A stretch of DNA of 61,569 bases from an uncultured Bacteroidales bacterium. Its GTDB lineage: Bacteria; Bacteroidota; Bacteroidia; Bacteroidales; F082. Position 1 is the stretch's first letter. Every line of letters begins with the position of its first letter. The stretch is taken from NCBI GenBank assembly GCA_946185535.1, contig CAMHJX010000020.1, positions 1 through 61,569 on the forward strand. Reading direction: 5' to 3'. Positions 42,035 through 50,827 of this stretch are shown here, in pieces. A program made the translations under genes and the position numbers. The notes below the pieces were generated by a model. The model was not told where the DNA came from. It ran no database searches and worked only from the letters and a program-made list of their open reading frames with translations.

Positions 42035-43405
42035 TTAGCTTGTTGAGGGTTTAAACACATGTCGTTGTGTGAGCATAAGCAAGAAGGCAAGCACAGCGCC
42101 CAGCACGTCGGAGATGGTCATCGAGGCCCAGACACCCGTCAGACCCGCACCGCCTGCGTTGACGAAAATGGGCGGAATGAGGTAAATCATCGGGGTGAGG
42201 AACAGCACCTGACGCGAAAGGCTAGTGACAATGGCAATCCAAGGCTTATCGATGCTTTGGAAGAAGTTGGAGTTGGTGATAGTGAAGCCCACCAAGGGGA
42301 ACATCACCATGATGAAACGCATGGCAGGGATGCCGATTTGAATCAATTCCTCTTCTTTGGTGAACAGTCGCAACATGGCGTGGGGCAATATCAAGGCGAG
42401 CAAGGCACCAACAGCACCTATCAGGATGTTGATTTTCATGGTCAAAGTATAAACAGACTTCAACCTATCAGGATGACCTGCTCCATAGTTGTATCCGGCT
42501 ATGGGTTGCATGCCTTGACACAGGCCAAGGATGAGCATCACGCTGAGGCTAGCAAAGGTGTTACACAAGCCGTATGCTCCCACAGCCAAGTCGCCACCAT
42601 AACGGATGAGCTGGTTGTTGAGCAATGCCACCACCGCCGAGGCAGCCAAGTTCATCAGGAACGGACTCATACCGATAAGCAGGATATTGCGGAAGATGTA
42701 AAGTTTTGGTTTCCAAGCATGACGGCGAAATCGGATGAATGAACTCTTTTGCAGGAAATGAATCACTGCGAGGATACCCGTGCCCGTCATGGAGATGGTG
42801 GTGGCCCAGGCCGCTCCCGCAATGCCCCAATCCAAGACATAGATGAAGAGCGCATCCAAAAAGATGTTGACAATGGCGCCCCCCGCCATAATCCACATCG
42901 ACTTCTTGGGATAGCCCGTAGCGCGCATCAAGCCAGTGAGGTTGAACGACAAGGTGGTCATGAACATGCCAGGAAGCACGATGTCCATATACTCGCGTGC
43001 ATAGGCGATGGTATCGTCGGAAGCACCGAAAGCTGTCAAGATGCGGTCCATGAAAAGGTAGCCGCCGGTGACAAAAAGGAAACCGAAGAAAAAGGTCAGC
43101 AGCAAGCTGTTACCCAAGATGTCCTCGGCCCATTTGTAGTCCTTCTTGCCCAAGATGATGGACATGCGCGCCGCCGAGCCTGCGCCCACGAGCGAGCCGA
43201 AGGCGTGTATGATGTTCATGATAGGCATGGTGATGGCCAAGCCTGCAATGGCCAAAGCCCCCACATACTGTCCCAAAAACACACGGTCAACGATGTTATA
43301 AATCGAGGCGATGATATGGCTGACGATGCTGGGCAACGCATACATCCACAACAGCTGACTGATTTTTCGTGTCTCTAATTCCCTTGTCCTGTCGATTTGC
43401 TCCAT
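42035..43405 (-). CDS. MATE family multidrug/Na+ exporter
   Basis: A 456-residue integral membrane transporter with about twelve hydrophobic helices in two halves. MATE features include LPSIVSHIIASIYNIVDRVFLGQYVG in helix 1, GSLVGAGSAARMSIILG, and the second-half counterpart LCQGMQPIAGYNYGAG. It exports cationic drugs or metabolites using Na+ or H+ gradients; the substrate is unknown. ATG 43405 is chosen over the TTG six bases upstream. Promoter TACTTTTG is at 43446-43453. The neighbouring LysM gene is divergent. Confidence 0.9.
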   Translation of the reverse strand: MEQIDRTRELETRKISQLLWMYALPSIVSHIIASIYNIVDRVFLGQYVGALAIAGLAITMPIMNIIHAFGSLVGAGSAARMSIILGKKDYKWAEDILGNSLLLTFFFGFLFVTGGYLFMDRILTAFGASDDTIAYAREYMDIVLPGMFMTTLSFNLTGLMRATGYPKKSMWIMAGGAIVNIFLDALFIYVLDWGIAGAAWATTISMTGTGILAVIHFLQKSSFIRFRRHAWKPKLYIFRNILLIGMSPFLMNLAASAVVALLNNQLIRYGGDLAVGAYGLCNTFASLSVMLILGLCQGMQPIAGYNYGAGHPDRLKSVYTLTMKINILIGAVGALLALILPHAMLRLFTKEEELIQIGIPAMRFIMVMFPLVGFTITNSNFFQSIDKPWIAIVTSLSRQVLFLTPMIYLIPPIFVNAGGAGLTGVWASMTISDVLGAVLAFLLMLTQRHVFKPSTS

Positions 43406-43445
43406 TTCCAAACCTCATTCCGCACTTGATGCGGAATTGAGGGTG

Positions 43446-43453
43446 CAAAAGTA
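43446..43453 (-). promoter_or_regulatory. -7 box TACTTTTG for the MATE transporter
   Basis: TACTTTTG on the minus strand, 40 bases before the start at 43405. Confidence 0.5.
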
Positions 43454-43488
43454 GTAAAAAAGCGGGTGTCAGATTCAAACATTTTGTG

Positions 43489-43496
43489 TATTTTTG
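43489..43496 (+). promoter_or_regulatory. -7 box TATTTTTG for the envelope acetylation operon
   Basis: TATTTTTG on the plus strand, 63 bases before the LysM gene start at 43560. The four genes downstream overlap, so this is likely the only promoter for all of them. Confidence 0.5.
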
Positions 43497-43559
43497 CCGC
43501 TCCTTAGCCTCAAGGCTCGGATAGCGATGTCGAGCGAGGCATTTTAGCGGTATAATCTT

Positions 43560-44537
43560 ATGAGATTCAGGATGTTATTCATAATATGGACCTGCCTTTT
43601 CTGCCTTGCGGCACACAATTGTTGTGTGTCATCGGATAGCGACAAGCTGACCCAAGGGCTGAAAAAAACGGAGAAAAGCATCCCCCTACCCTATCATGAA
43701 GGTTTGGAAAAGACAGTACTCAACTACACTTCCACACCCTTTTCCAACCAATTCCTGACCTATTCCGCATTCATCGACACCGCCCTGTCGCAACGCAACA
43801 TGCCTTCAGAACTGCGGTATTTGCCTTTGGCACTCAGCGGAATGCGTCGCAACTACTGTCAAGGCGACCGCTGCGGCGTTTGGCAGCTGCCCACCTTGAC
43901 CGCATTGCACTACGGATTGACCATCGACGGAACCCGTGACGAGCGCACGGATGTGGAAGCCTCCACCAACGCCGCCTTGGACTGCTTGAACGAATTGTAC
44001 CAAAAATATGGTGACTGGTGGCATAGCATCTTGGCTTATACCAACAGTCCCGTTGCGCTGCAACATGCATTAATCCGTCACGGCGAGACCCCCGAATTGT
44101 GGGACTTCAAGGAGCAAAACCTCTTGCCCAACACCGACGTCATTCCCAACTTCATCGCCTGCGTCTACTTGGGCGATGAAGGCCAGCTCAAGTTCGGTGA
44201 GGTTGCCGACCCTGTCATCACCAAGGTCCCTGAGCCTGTCGAAGGGCCGACCACAACAGTGAAAGATACCGCAAATACCTTTGAGCCCGCAGTCGCTGAG
44301 CAAGGTCGAAGCGTCGAAAGGCCGACCACAATAGTAAAAGACACCACGAACAATAAAAAAACCGGCCCTTCGACAAGCTCAGGGACCGCAAAAACCAAGA
44401 AATACACCGTCAAAAAAGGCGACAACCTGACCAGAATCGCCGCCAAGCACCATGTCACAATCTCCGACTTGATGAAATGGAACAACTTGAAAAACGATAA
44501 AATCTTTGAAGGCCAAACATTGATTATAAAGAAATGA
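43560..44537 (+). CDS. LysM protein with a degenerate lytic-transglycosylase domain
   Basis: A 325-residue exported protein with an N-terminal signal ([17 protein letters not shown], possibly a lipoprotein). Residues 75-200 align with MltD-type transglycosylases: [51 protein letters not shown] and [10 protein letters not shown]. The catalytic glutamate of the usual LPxxES motif is replaced by leucine (L92 in PLALSGM), so it is probably not an active enzyme. A linker (about 222-278) is built partly from three dispersed repeats, and a LysM domain ([17 protein letters not shown], about 279-325) binds peptidoglycan. It overlaps the next gene by 4 bases. It may position the acetylation machinery on the cell wall. 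Confidence 0.83.
   Translation: MRFRMLFIIWTCLFCLAAHNCCVSSDSDKLTQGLKKTEKSIPLPYHEGLEKTVLNYTSTPFSNQFLTYSAFIDTALSQRNMPSELRYLPLALSGMRRNYCQGDRCGVWQLPTLTALHYGLTIDGTRDERTDVEASTNAALDCLNELYQKYGDWWHSILAYTNSPVALQHALIRHGETPELWDFKEQNLLPNTDVIPNFIACVYLGDEGQLKFGEVADPVITKVPEPVEGPTTTVKDTANTFEPAVAEQGRSVERPTTIVKDTTNNKKTGPSTSSGTAKTKKYTVKKGDNLTRIAAKHHVTISDLMKWNNLKNDKIFEGQTLIIKK
44225..44387. repeat. Three dispersed repeats in the LysM protein linker
   Basis: GGTCCCTGAGCCTGTCGAAG (from 44225, encoding VPEPVEGP), GTCGCTGAGCAAGGTCGAAG (from 44292, encoding VAEQGRSVE) and GGCCCTTCGACAAGCTCAGG (44364-44387, encoding GPSTSSGT). The first and third are reverse complements of each other, and all belong to the family in polA at 26736. 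All stay in frame. Confidence 0.85.
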
Positions 44538-46054
44538 AATCCATACGCACACTTGCATTTATCCTAACCATCATCCTGATATTAGGCGCAGGCTGGTTCT
44601 TCTTCCCCGCCGAGGGCATCACCATTGGCAACCAGAACCTCCGCTTCCCATCGTATGCCGAAGACAGCAAACCCGCCGAAAAGGAAGTCGATGTCGACGA
44701 TGTGCTGAACAAGGTGACAAAGAGCTTTGAGATGACCTGTTCCGACAATATGTTGGACAGCATGCGCTTCTTCCGCAGCTACCTCAAGGAAAACCCCAAC
44801 CGCATCTACCTGCCCAACGACGACTATACCTATTTCGACCCGCTGTTCCATCAACTGGAGCAAGCCCAAAGCCAAGGCAAGACCTACCGCGTGATGCACT
44901 ACGGCGACTCGCAGATTGAGATGGACCGCATCTCGTCGGTACTACGCCAAAACCTGCAAGAGCTCTTTGGCGGCTCGGGGCCTAATATGGTTCCTGCCGT
45001 GCAACCCGTGCCCACCATCTCGGTGTCGCAACACGCTTCGGGACTTAGCCGTTATGCCGTTTATGGCGACGCCACCAACGCCCGAGCCTCGCACAACCGC
45101 TATGGCGTGATGGCGCAGTTCAGCCAAGTGGTCGGCGGTGGCACCATCACCTTCCGTCAGACCAGCCACTCGCAGGCCTTAAATAAAGCCAAAGAAATAT
45201 CGACTGTCTCCGTCCTGTTGGGCAAAAACAGCAAAGGCTTCAAAGCCACACTGAAATGTGACGGCATCACCACAGAACCTAAGGTGCTGCCTGCCCGCGA
45301 CAGCGTATCGCTCATCACCTGGATCCTGCCAGAAGATGTCAAGAAAGGCACCATTTCCTTCACAGGCAACGCCGAAATCTATGCCGTCCTGCTGGATGGT
45401 GACCCCGGCGTGGCTATCGACAACGTGGCCTTGCGCGGCTGCTCGGGCACCATCTTCACCCGTATGAACGAATCCATTGCCCGCCAGTCGTTCGACCTCT
45501 TGAACACCCGACTCATCATCCTGCAATTTGGAGGCAACCGCATGCCCGACATTAATTCGCCAAAGAGCATCACACCCTATCTGGCTGAACTCGAGAAACA
45601 AATCCACTATATGAGACGCGTCGCCCCGAAAGCCACGCTGCTCTTCATCGGTCCCGCCGACATGGGTCGCAGATACAACGGCAAGATGGGCACCTGGAAA
45701 GGCCTGCCCGAGCTCAACGACTCGCTCCGCGCCATGGCACTGCGCAACAAGGTGGCCTATTGGGACATGTTCAACGTGATGGGCGGCGAGGGCTCGATGG
45801 CCCAATGGGTGAAACACAAACCCGCCTTGGCTGGTCCCGACTACATCCACTTCACCTTCAATGGTGCACAGGAAATCGGTGCCGACCTTGCCCGTTCGTT
45901 CACCACCTATTACGACTTCTACAAACTGCGCCAACACGTGCCAAGCGATAAAGTCATCGAGTTCGTCAACCTCGACCGTAAAGAAGACTCCATCCGCACT
46001 GCAGGCCGCATCAAGTTGCCGACTTATAACCCCTACGGAATCAAGAACAGATGA
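44534..46054 (+). CDS. SGNH/GDSL-like membrane-anchored protein (O-acetylation partner 1)
   Basis: A 506-residue protein with an N-terminal membrane anchor ([18 protein letters not shown]) and an SGNH-like domain. Block I is [11 protein letters not shown] (D125, S126), a middle block is [13 protein letters not shown], and a C-terminal D-x-x-H is in [10 protein letters not shown]. Such proteins accompany MBOAT acyltransferases (AlgJ/AlgX, PatB, DltD) and transfer acetyl groups to cell-wall or exopolysaccharide sugars outside the membrane. It overlaps the LysM gene by 4 bases and the next gene by 4 (ATGA). The exact acceptor is unknown. Confidence 0.83.
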   Translation: MKSIRTLAFILTIILILGAGWFFFPAEGITIGNQNLRFPSYAEDSKPAEKEVDVDDVLNKVTKSFEMTCSDNMLDSMRFFRSYLKENPNRIYLPNDDYTYFDPLFHQLEQAQSQGKTYRVMHYGDSQIEMDRISSVLRQNLQELFGGSGPNMVPAVQPVPTISVSQHASGLSRYAVYGDATNARASHNRYGVMAQFSQVVGGGTITFRQTSHSQALNKAKEISTVSVLLGKNSKGFKATLKCDGITTEPKVLPARDSVSLITWILPEDVKKGTISFTGNAEIYAVLLDGDPGVAIDNVALRGCSGTIFTRMNESIARQSFDLLNTRLIILQFGGNRMPDINSPKSITPYLAELEKQIHYMRRVAPKATLLFIGPADMGRRYNGKMGTWKGLPELNDSLRAMALRNKVAYWDMFNVMGGEGSMAQWVKHKPALAGPDYIHFTFNGAQEIGADLARSFTTYYDFYKLRQHVPSDKVIEFVNLDRKEDSIRTAGRIKLPTYNPYGIKNR

Positions 46055-47334
46055 AAAAACTGCTGGTAGCCATAGGATTATTGCTGGCTTTGTGCCCTGT
46101 TTTCGCCCAAACCGAGCCCTTGCTGAGGCCTATCGAGGACCTGAGTTTCGCCCACTTTGAACGCAACCGTCTCATTTTCCCTGGCGACAGCCTCGCCATA
46201 GAGCGTTTCTTCACCAAGATGGATTCGGTGGTTTTCCTCGGCGAAGGCAATGTCAGCATCATGCACATCGGTGGCTCACATGTGCAGGCTGGCGTGTTCA
46301 CCCAGCAGTTTCGCGACAACCTGCTAAGCATCGGCACCGACTTGATTGGCGGACAAAACTTCATCTTCCCCTTCTCGGCAGGCGGCACCAACAATCCCTC
46401 CCACTTCCGCGTCAGTTCCACTGGTTTTTGGGAGTATTGCCGCAACGCCGTGCGCAAAGAGACCGACAAACGCATGGGTCTGGCCGGCGCTGCCATCACC
46501 ACCTCTGATTCCTTGGCCTCAGTGAGCATCGTCAGCCGCGAGCGTCGTATCACCGAGCTCAGCCCCGATTTCAAATTCAACAAGGTGACCTTGATTGGCT
46601 TTTCGGAGACTGAAAATGTGGTGCCCGTCCTTGGCGTCCAAGGCGACACCCTCAAAGGACAATACGATGAGCGCCTATCCACATACACTTTCCAATTACC
46701 AACATATACCGACTCCATCTGCATCTTCTTTGAGAAAATGCCGGGCGAGTTCACCCTCACAGGCGTGCTGCTTGAAAACGGCATGCCAGGCATCAGCGTG
46801 CATGGCGTGGGCGTGAACGGAGCCCGAGTATCCTCTTACCTGCGCTGCGACGACTTCGAGCGCGACCTCAACCTCATCCGTCCCGACCTCATCATCTTCG
46901 GCATCGGCATCAACGACGCGGCGGACAAAGACTTTGAGGTAAAGTATTTCAAGAGGAACTACAACGAGCTCATCCAAGTCATCAAGCGCGTCAACCCCGA
47001 CTGCGCCATACTCTTCGTGACCAACAACGACAGCTATAGCAAGGTGAAAGGCAGACGGAAAAAAGTGCGTTACGAGGTCAATCCCAATGGCAAAGTCGTT
47101 GAGGAGGCTTTCATGGAGTTGGGCAAACAACATAATGCCGCCGTTTGGGACCAATTCGACATCATGGGCGGGTTGCGCTCGATGCAAAACTGGGAAAACG
47201 CCGAACTGGCTCAGAAAGACAAGGTGCACTTCACCAGCAGCGGATACCGACTCATCGGCGACCTGCTTTATAACGCCTTGATCAGCCGCTATATAGAACA
47301 TGTTAAAGCCAATGCAAAGCAACAAATGAAATGA
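46051..47334 (+). CDS. SGNH/GDSL-like exported protein (O-acetylation partner 2)
   Basis: A 427-residue protein with a signal peptide ([20 protein letters not shown]). Block I is degenerate (IMHIGGSHVQAG, with S76), block III is FGIGINDAADKDF, and a terminal Asp/His block is in KVHFTSSGYRLIG. It is a second SGNH paralogue in the same operon and overlaps both neighbours by 4 bases. The two SGNH proteins may act as a donor-relay and a transferase, or on different acceptors; this is inference from AlgJ/AlgX. Confidence 0.8.
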   Translation: MKKLLVAIGLLLALCPVFAQTEPLLRPIEDLSFAHFERNRLIFPGDSLAIERFFTKMDSVVFLGEGNVSIMHIGGSHVQAGVFTQQFRDNLLSIGTDLIGGQNFIFPFSAGGTNNPSHFRVSSTGFWEYCRNAVRKETDKRMGLAGAAITTSDSLASVSIVSRERRITELSPDFKFNKVTLIGFSETENVVPVLGVQGDTLKGQYDERLSTYTFQLPTYTDSICIFFEKMPGEFTLTGVLLENGMPGISVHGVGVNGARVSSYLRCDDFERDLNLIRPDLIIFGIGINDAADKDFEVKYFKRNYNELIQVIKRVNPDCAILFVTNNDSYSKVKGRRKKVRYEVNPNGKVVEEAFMELGKQHNAAVWDQFDIMGGLRSMQNWENAELAQKDKVHFTSSGYRLIGDLLYNALISRYIEHVKANAKQQMK

Positions 47335-49196
47335 TGAGTTTCGCCGACATAGCATTGGATTTCCTGAAAAATCTGTTCTCGTTCGACAAGGCACACCCCT
47401 TGCTGTTCACCCAATTCTATTTTTGGGCGTTCTTCGCATTGGTGTTCGCCGTGTTCTGCTTGATTAAGAACAAGTGCCTGTTGCGCAACATCTTCCTGTT
47501 TTTCGTCAGTTTGTTCTTCTACTTCAAGACCAGCGGACTCTTTGTTTTAATACTGATCTTCATCACCTTATATAACTTCTTCGCGGCCAAATGGCTCAAT
47601 ACGAGGAAGAAAAACGGAAGCCGCAATGTCATTTTGGGGCTTAGCGTTATCGTCAACCTATCCATCCTCTGTTATTTCAAATACGCCTATTTCCTCACCG
47701 ATGTCGTCAACAACCTGACGGGCTTGGAGTTTCGCGTGTTCGATATTTTCTCGTGGGCAGGAAACCAAATCACGGGCGACACCCGATTCAGCGTCGATGT
47801 CATCGTGCTTCCTGTGGGTATCTCATTCTATACCTTCCAGGCCATCAGCTACATTATGGATGTGTACCGCAAGCGCATCGAGCCTGTCCGCAACATCTTC
47901 GACTTCGGTTTCTATGTCAGCTTCTTCCCGCAGTTGGTAGCAGGTCCCATCGTGAGGGCCAACGAATTCATCCCGCAACTGCACAAGAAATATTTCCTCA
48001 GCCGCCGCCAGTTCGGCATCGCCGTGTTCTGGATCATGAACGGTTTGGTGAAGAAAATCGTCTTGAGCGACTACATCGCCGTCAACTTCATCGACCGCGT
48101 CTTCGACCAGCCCTTGCTTTATACAGGCTTTGAGAACCTGATGGCGCTGTTCGGCTATTCCTTACAGGTCTATGCCGACTTTTCGGGCTATACCGACATC
48201 GCCATCGGCGTGGCCATGCTGATGGGATTCTATCTGCCCAAGAACTTCAACTCACCGTACAAAGCCAAAAACCCGGGTGAGTTCTGGAAACGCTGGCACA
48301 TCTCACTTTCACGATGGTTGCAGGATTATCTTTACATCCCTTTGGGCGGCAACCGCAATGCCACCTTTGGCACTTTCTGCATCATCATCATGATTGCAGC
48401 TATTGCCGTCTTTTTGTCGGGCAGCTGGTGGGTCGGACTGGGTGTAGGCGTGTTGGCGCTCGTCCTCACCTTGGTAGCCATCTTCAAGCCTGAAAAACGC
48501 AAGACCATCACCACCGAAATCAACCGCATGGACACCATGTTGCTCGGCGGTCTGTGGCACGGTGCCTCATGGAACTTCGTGATTTGGGGCGGACTGAACG
48601 GCATCGGCATGATCTTCTACCATTTCTGGAAAGACTGGAGCATCTACGGCCGCACCTTATTTATAATGGCGGTTACCTTCCTGCTGCGCGTGCTGTGCGT
48701 CTATGTGCCACAGCCTGTGTTCACGCTGCTATTCGTATGGTGTATGATAGTACTAGGTGGCAATGTGTTACGGATGCTCTACAACCTCTTTGGCTTCAAG
48801 AAGCCCTTGCAGTGGTTGCAAGACGCTTGGGCGGTCTTCCAGACCTTCACCTTCATCACCTTCACCCGACTCTTCTTCCGCAGCGGCTCCAACCTCGACC
48901 CTGCCGTGGCCAACGAAACCGCTTGGAGCACGGCCAAGAACATGGTCAACCAGATGGGCAGCCGTTGGGACTGGAAAATCGTGCCCGACATCATTGTCCA
49001 CTATCGTGTGGTGTTCTCCCTCATATTGATAGGCATGGTCATCCATTGGTTGCCCGAGAACTTCAAGCGACGCTATCGGATTTGGTTTGCCAAGATGCCC
49101 ATCCTGCTGATGATTGTGGTGTGTGCCGCCATCGTGTTCATCATCTACCAGTTCATCACCGCTGACTTGCAGGCGTTCATTTATTTCCAGTTCTGA
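47331..49196 (+). CDS. MBOAT family O-acyltransferase, AlgI/DltB-like
   Basis: A 621-residue polytopic membrane protein that passes acyl (usually acetyl) groups across the membrane to SGNH partners. MBOAT landmarks include PVGISFYTFQAISYIMDVYR, FFPQLVAGPIVRANEF, NFNSPYKAKNPGEFWKRWHISLSRWLQDYLYIPLGGNR and the catalytic histidine in GGLWHGASWNF. It is longer than AlgI. An extra hydrophobic pair of about 55 residues (FGTFCIIIMIAAIAVFLSG to KRKTITTEINRMDTM) separates the GGNR and WHG motifs. The start overlaps the second SGNH gene by 4 bases. It ends the operon. Confidence 0.92.
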   Translation: MMSFADIALDFLKNLFSFDKAHPLLFTQFYFWAFFALVFAVFCLIKNKCLLRNIFLFFVSLFFYFKTSGLFVLILIFITLYNFFAAKWLNTRKKNGSRNVILGLSVIVNLSILCYFKYAYFLTDVVNNLTGLEFRVFDIFSWAGNQITGDTRFSVDVIVLPVGISFYTFQAISYIMDVYRKRIEPVRNIFDFGFYVSFFPQLVAGPIVRANEFIPQLHKKYFLSRRQFGIAVFWIMNGLVKKIVLSDYIAVNFIDRVFDQPLLYTGFENLMALFGYSLQVYADFSGYTDIAIGVAMLMGFYLPKNFNSPYKAKNPGEFWKRWHISLSRWLQDYLYIPLGGNRNATFGTFCIIIMIAAIAVFLSGSWWVGLGVGVLALVLTLVAIFKPEKRKTITTEINRMDTMLLGGLWHGASWNFVIWGGLNGIGMIFYHFWKDWSIYGRTLFIMAVTFLLRVLCVYVPQPVFTLLFVWCMIVLGGNVLRMLYNLFGFKKPLQWLQDAWAVFQTFTFITFTRLFFRSGSNLDPAVANETAWSTAKNMVNQMGSRWDWKIVPDIIVHYRVVFSLILIGMVIHWLPENFKRRYRIWFAKMPILLMIVVCAAIVFIIYQFITADLQAFIYFQF

Positions 49197-49197
49197 A

Positions 49198-49758
49198 TTA
49201 TTTCTGCATCATCCTTTCAAGTCTACTATACCAATCCTCCCCAAACTTCCGTATCATCGGTGCTTTGAGGAATTTCCACAATGGGATGCCCTCATGTTCG
49301 CCCTTACGCTTGGCAGGTACGCAAACGCTCCATTCGTGGTAAAGGATGTGCGTGAAGCCGTCTTTCTCCACCAAGCGGATGGGATAGAGATGGCACGAAA
49401 TGGGCTTCCAGAAGTCGCATTTGTCCTCCAAGTAGGCCTTCTCGATGGCGCAGAGGGCCGTGCCGTTCTCGTGGAAATAAACAAAGGCGCATTCTTCGCC
49501 ATTCACCAAAGGCGTGACGAGCTCGCCCGTCTCGTCATAATCGTAGACATCGTTGTCTTCTACGACTTTGATGCCTTCAGGGCGCATATAGGGCTTGATG
49601 GCTTCAAGGTTGTCTTCTATTTGCTCTATTTCAGAGGCTTCGAGTGGTGCGCCAGCATCGCCAGCCACACAGCACCAGCCTTTGCAACGCGGCAGGCAGC
49701 AACAGAACTGGGCATTCAGGAATTCGTCGGTGACGACTACATTGTCGAGGATAATCAT
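49198..49758 (-). CDS. DUF3109 family protein
   Basis: A 186-residue protein typical of DUF3109. It has a Cys-rich N-terminal part (CCCLPRCKGWCC), a C-x-I motif (ALCAIEKAY), CDFWKPISCHLYPIR and VCVPAKR, eight or more cysteines in all that likely bind Fe-S or zinc, as in the YkgJ group. The function is not established. The stop is only 1 base from the MBOAT stop, convergent. The promoter TAATTTTG at 49763-49770 lies 4 bases from the start codon, so the mRNA is nearly leaderless. Confidence 0.87.
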   Translation of the reverse strand: MIILDNVVVTDEFLNAQFCCCLPRCKGWCCVAGDAGAPLEASEIEQIEDNLEAIKPYMRPEGIKVVEDNDVYDYDETGELVTPLVNGEECAFVYFHENGTALCAIEKAYLEDKCDFWKPISCHLYPIRLVEKDGFTHILYHEWSVCVPAKRKGEHEGIPLWKFLKAPMIRKFGEDWYSRLERMMQK

Positions 49759-49762
49759 GCTG

Positions 49763-49770
49763 CAAAATTA
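49763..49770 (-). promoter_or_regulatory. -7 box TAATTTTG for the DUF3109 gene
   Basis: TAATTTTG on the minus strand, 4 bases upstream of the start codon, implying a leaderless or nearly leaderless mRNA. Confidence 0.5.
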
Positions 49771-49810
49771 ATTTTTTTCTAAAAACACTTGCCATGTAAA
49801 ACAAAAGTTG

Positions 49811-49834
49811 TAACTTTGCGGTGCAAAGTACTTT
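49811..49834 (+). promoter_or_regulatory. Promoter plus AAAGTACTTT operator, membrane protein-regulator operon
   Basis: The -7 box TAACTTTG (49811-49818) is followed after exactly 6 bases by the palindrome AAAGTACTTT (49825-49834). The same layout is at the creD promoter (50772-50795). The palindrome falls around the expected transcription start, so a bound repressor would block initiation. Confidence 0.65.
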
Positions 49835-49841
49835 AAAAACC

Positions 49842-50444
49842 ATGGAAAACAAGGAAGCTCTCAATACGCTGAACGACATCAAGGATATGATGGAGCGTTC
49901 ATCCAAATTCAAGGCTATCAGTGGATTATCGATTGTCATTGTGGGGATTTTGGCCTCGCTGGTGTCGGCCTACATCTATTTCTTCTTGGGCGATTATCAC
50001 ATCAATACCCCTTCCAAGTGGCGCACCACTATTATTGTAGCTCTTGTACTTTTGGTTGTGGCCTTCTTGACGGTGTTCCTCATGGCCTATTTGAAGGCCA
50101 AGCGTCATCAGCTTCGCTTCACCATGGACGCGACGATGCGTCGCCTGTTGGTCAATTTCTTTGTGCCGATGCTTGCTGGCGGGTTGCTTTGCACAGCCTT
50201 GCTGCTGCAGCAACACTATGGCCTTGTCTCATCAATAACGCTGATATTCTATGGCTTGTCACTCATTAGCGCCAGCCATTTCAGTTATCCCGCTTTGCGC
50301 TATTTGGGTTATGCCGAGTTGGCCTTGGGCCTCATCGATTGCTTCTTGGTCGATTACACCCTGCTGACTTGGTTCATCGGCTTCGGGGTGCTGCACATCG
50401 TTTTCGGAATCGTCTTCATGCTGAAATATGAAAGGAGCAAGTGA
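49842..50444 (+). CDS. Membrane protein of unknown function
   Basis: A 200-residue protein with a short soluble N-terminus (MENKEALNTLNDIKDMMERSSKF) and about six hydrophobic helices. ATG 49842 is used because the promoter and operator occupy the upstream in-frame GTG at 49821. It is followed 3 bases later by the winged-helix regulator, so the pair is cotranscribed. Genes of this type accompany a regulator and creD in Bacteroidota. It may act as a sensor or partner for the regulator; no motif shows how. Confidence 0.78.
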   Translation: MENKEALNTLNDIKDMMERSSKFKAISGLSIVIVGILASLVSAYIYFFLGDYHINTPSKWRTTIIVALVLLVVAFLTVFLMAYLKAKRHQLRFTMDATMRRLLVNFFVPMLAGGLLCTALLLQQHYGLVSSITLIFYGLSLISASHFSYPALRYLGYAELALGLIDCFLVDYTLLTWFIGFGVLHIVFGIVFMLKYERSK

Positions 50445-50447
50445 GCC

Positions 50448-50747
50448 ATGATTGCCAATTTGGATGGTTTGAACAAGGCTTTTGAGAGCAAGATCAGGCT
50501 CGGCATCATGTCGGTGCTGATGGCCAACGAGTCGGTCGATTTCACTACGTTGAAATCGCTGCTCGAACTCACCGACGGCAACCTGGCCAGCCATGCCCGC
50601 AGTCTTGAGGAGTTGGGCTACATCCGCTGCGAAAAGAAATTCATCGGCCGTAAGCCCAACACGAGTTATGCCATAACGGATTTGGGAAGGGCTGAGTTTT
50701 CGGCACATATTCAAGCACTTGCCTCATTTGTCAATAGCCAACAATAA
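50448..50747 (+). CDS. Winged-helix transcriptional regulator (ArsR/MarR-like)
   Basis: A 99-residue DNA-binding protein. The winged helix is seen in FESKIRLGIMSVLMANESVDFTTLKSLLELTDGNLASHARSLEELGYI, with a wing in KKFIGRKPNTSYAITDLGR. It is the second gene of the operon and lies directly before creD. The AAAGTACTTT palindrome in front of its own operon and again in front of creD is the obvious candidate operator, which predicts autoregulation and control of creD. Confidence 0.85.
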   Translation: MIANLDGLNKAFESKIRLGIMSVLMANESVDFTTLKSLLELTDGNLASHARSLEELGYIRCEKKFIGRKPNTSYAITDLGRAEFSAHIQALASFVNSQQ

Positions 50748-50771
50748 CGGACTCTTTTTTTTTTGATATAT

Positions 50772-50795
50772 CAACTTTGAATTTCAAAGTACTTT
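50772..50795 (+). promoter_or_regulatory. Promoter plus AAAGTACTTT operator for creD
   Basis: CAACTTTG (50772-50779), 6 bases, then AAAGTACTTT (50786-50795). The blocks around the palindrome match the 49811-49834 site: CAAAGTACTTTA, then one variable base, then AAA. It sits 33 bases before the creD start. Confidence 0.65.
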
Positions 50796-50827
50796 ATAAA
50801 ATAAACAAACTATTAAAACTAAACATC

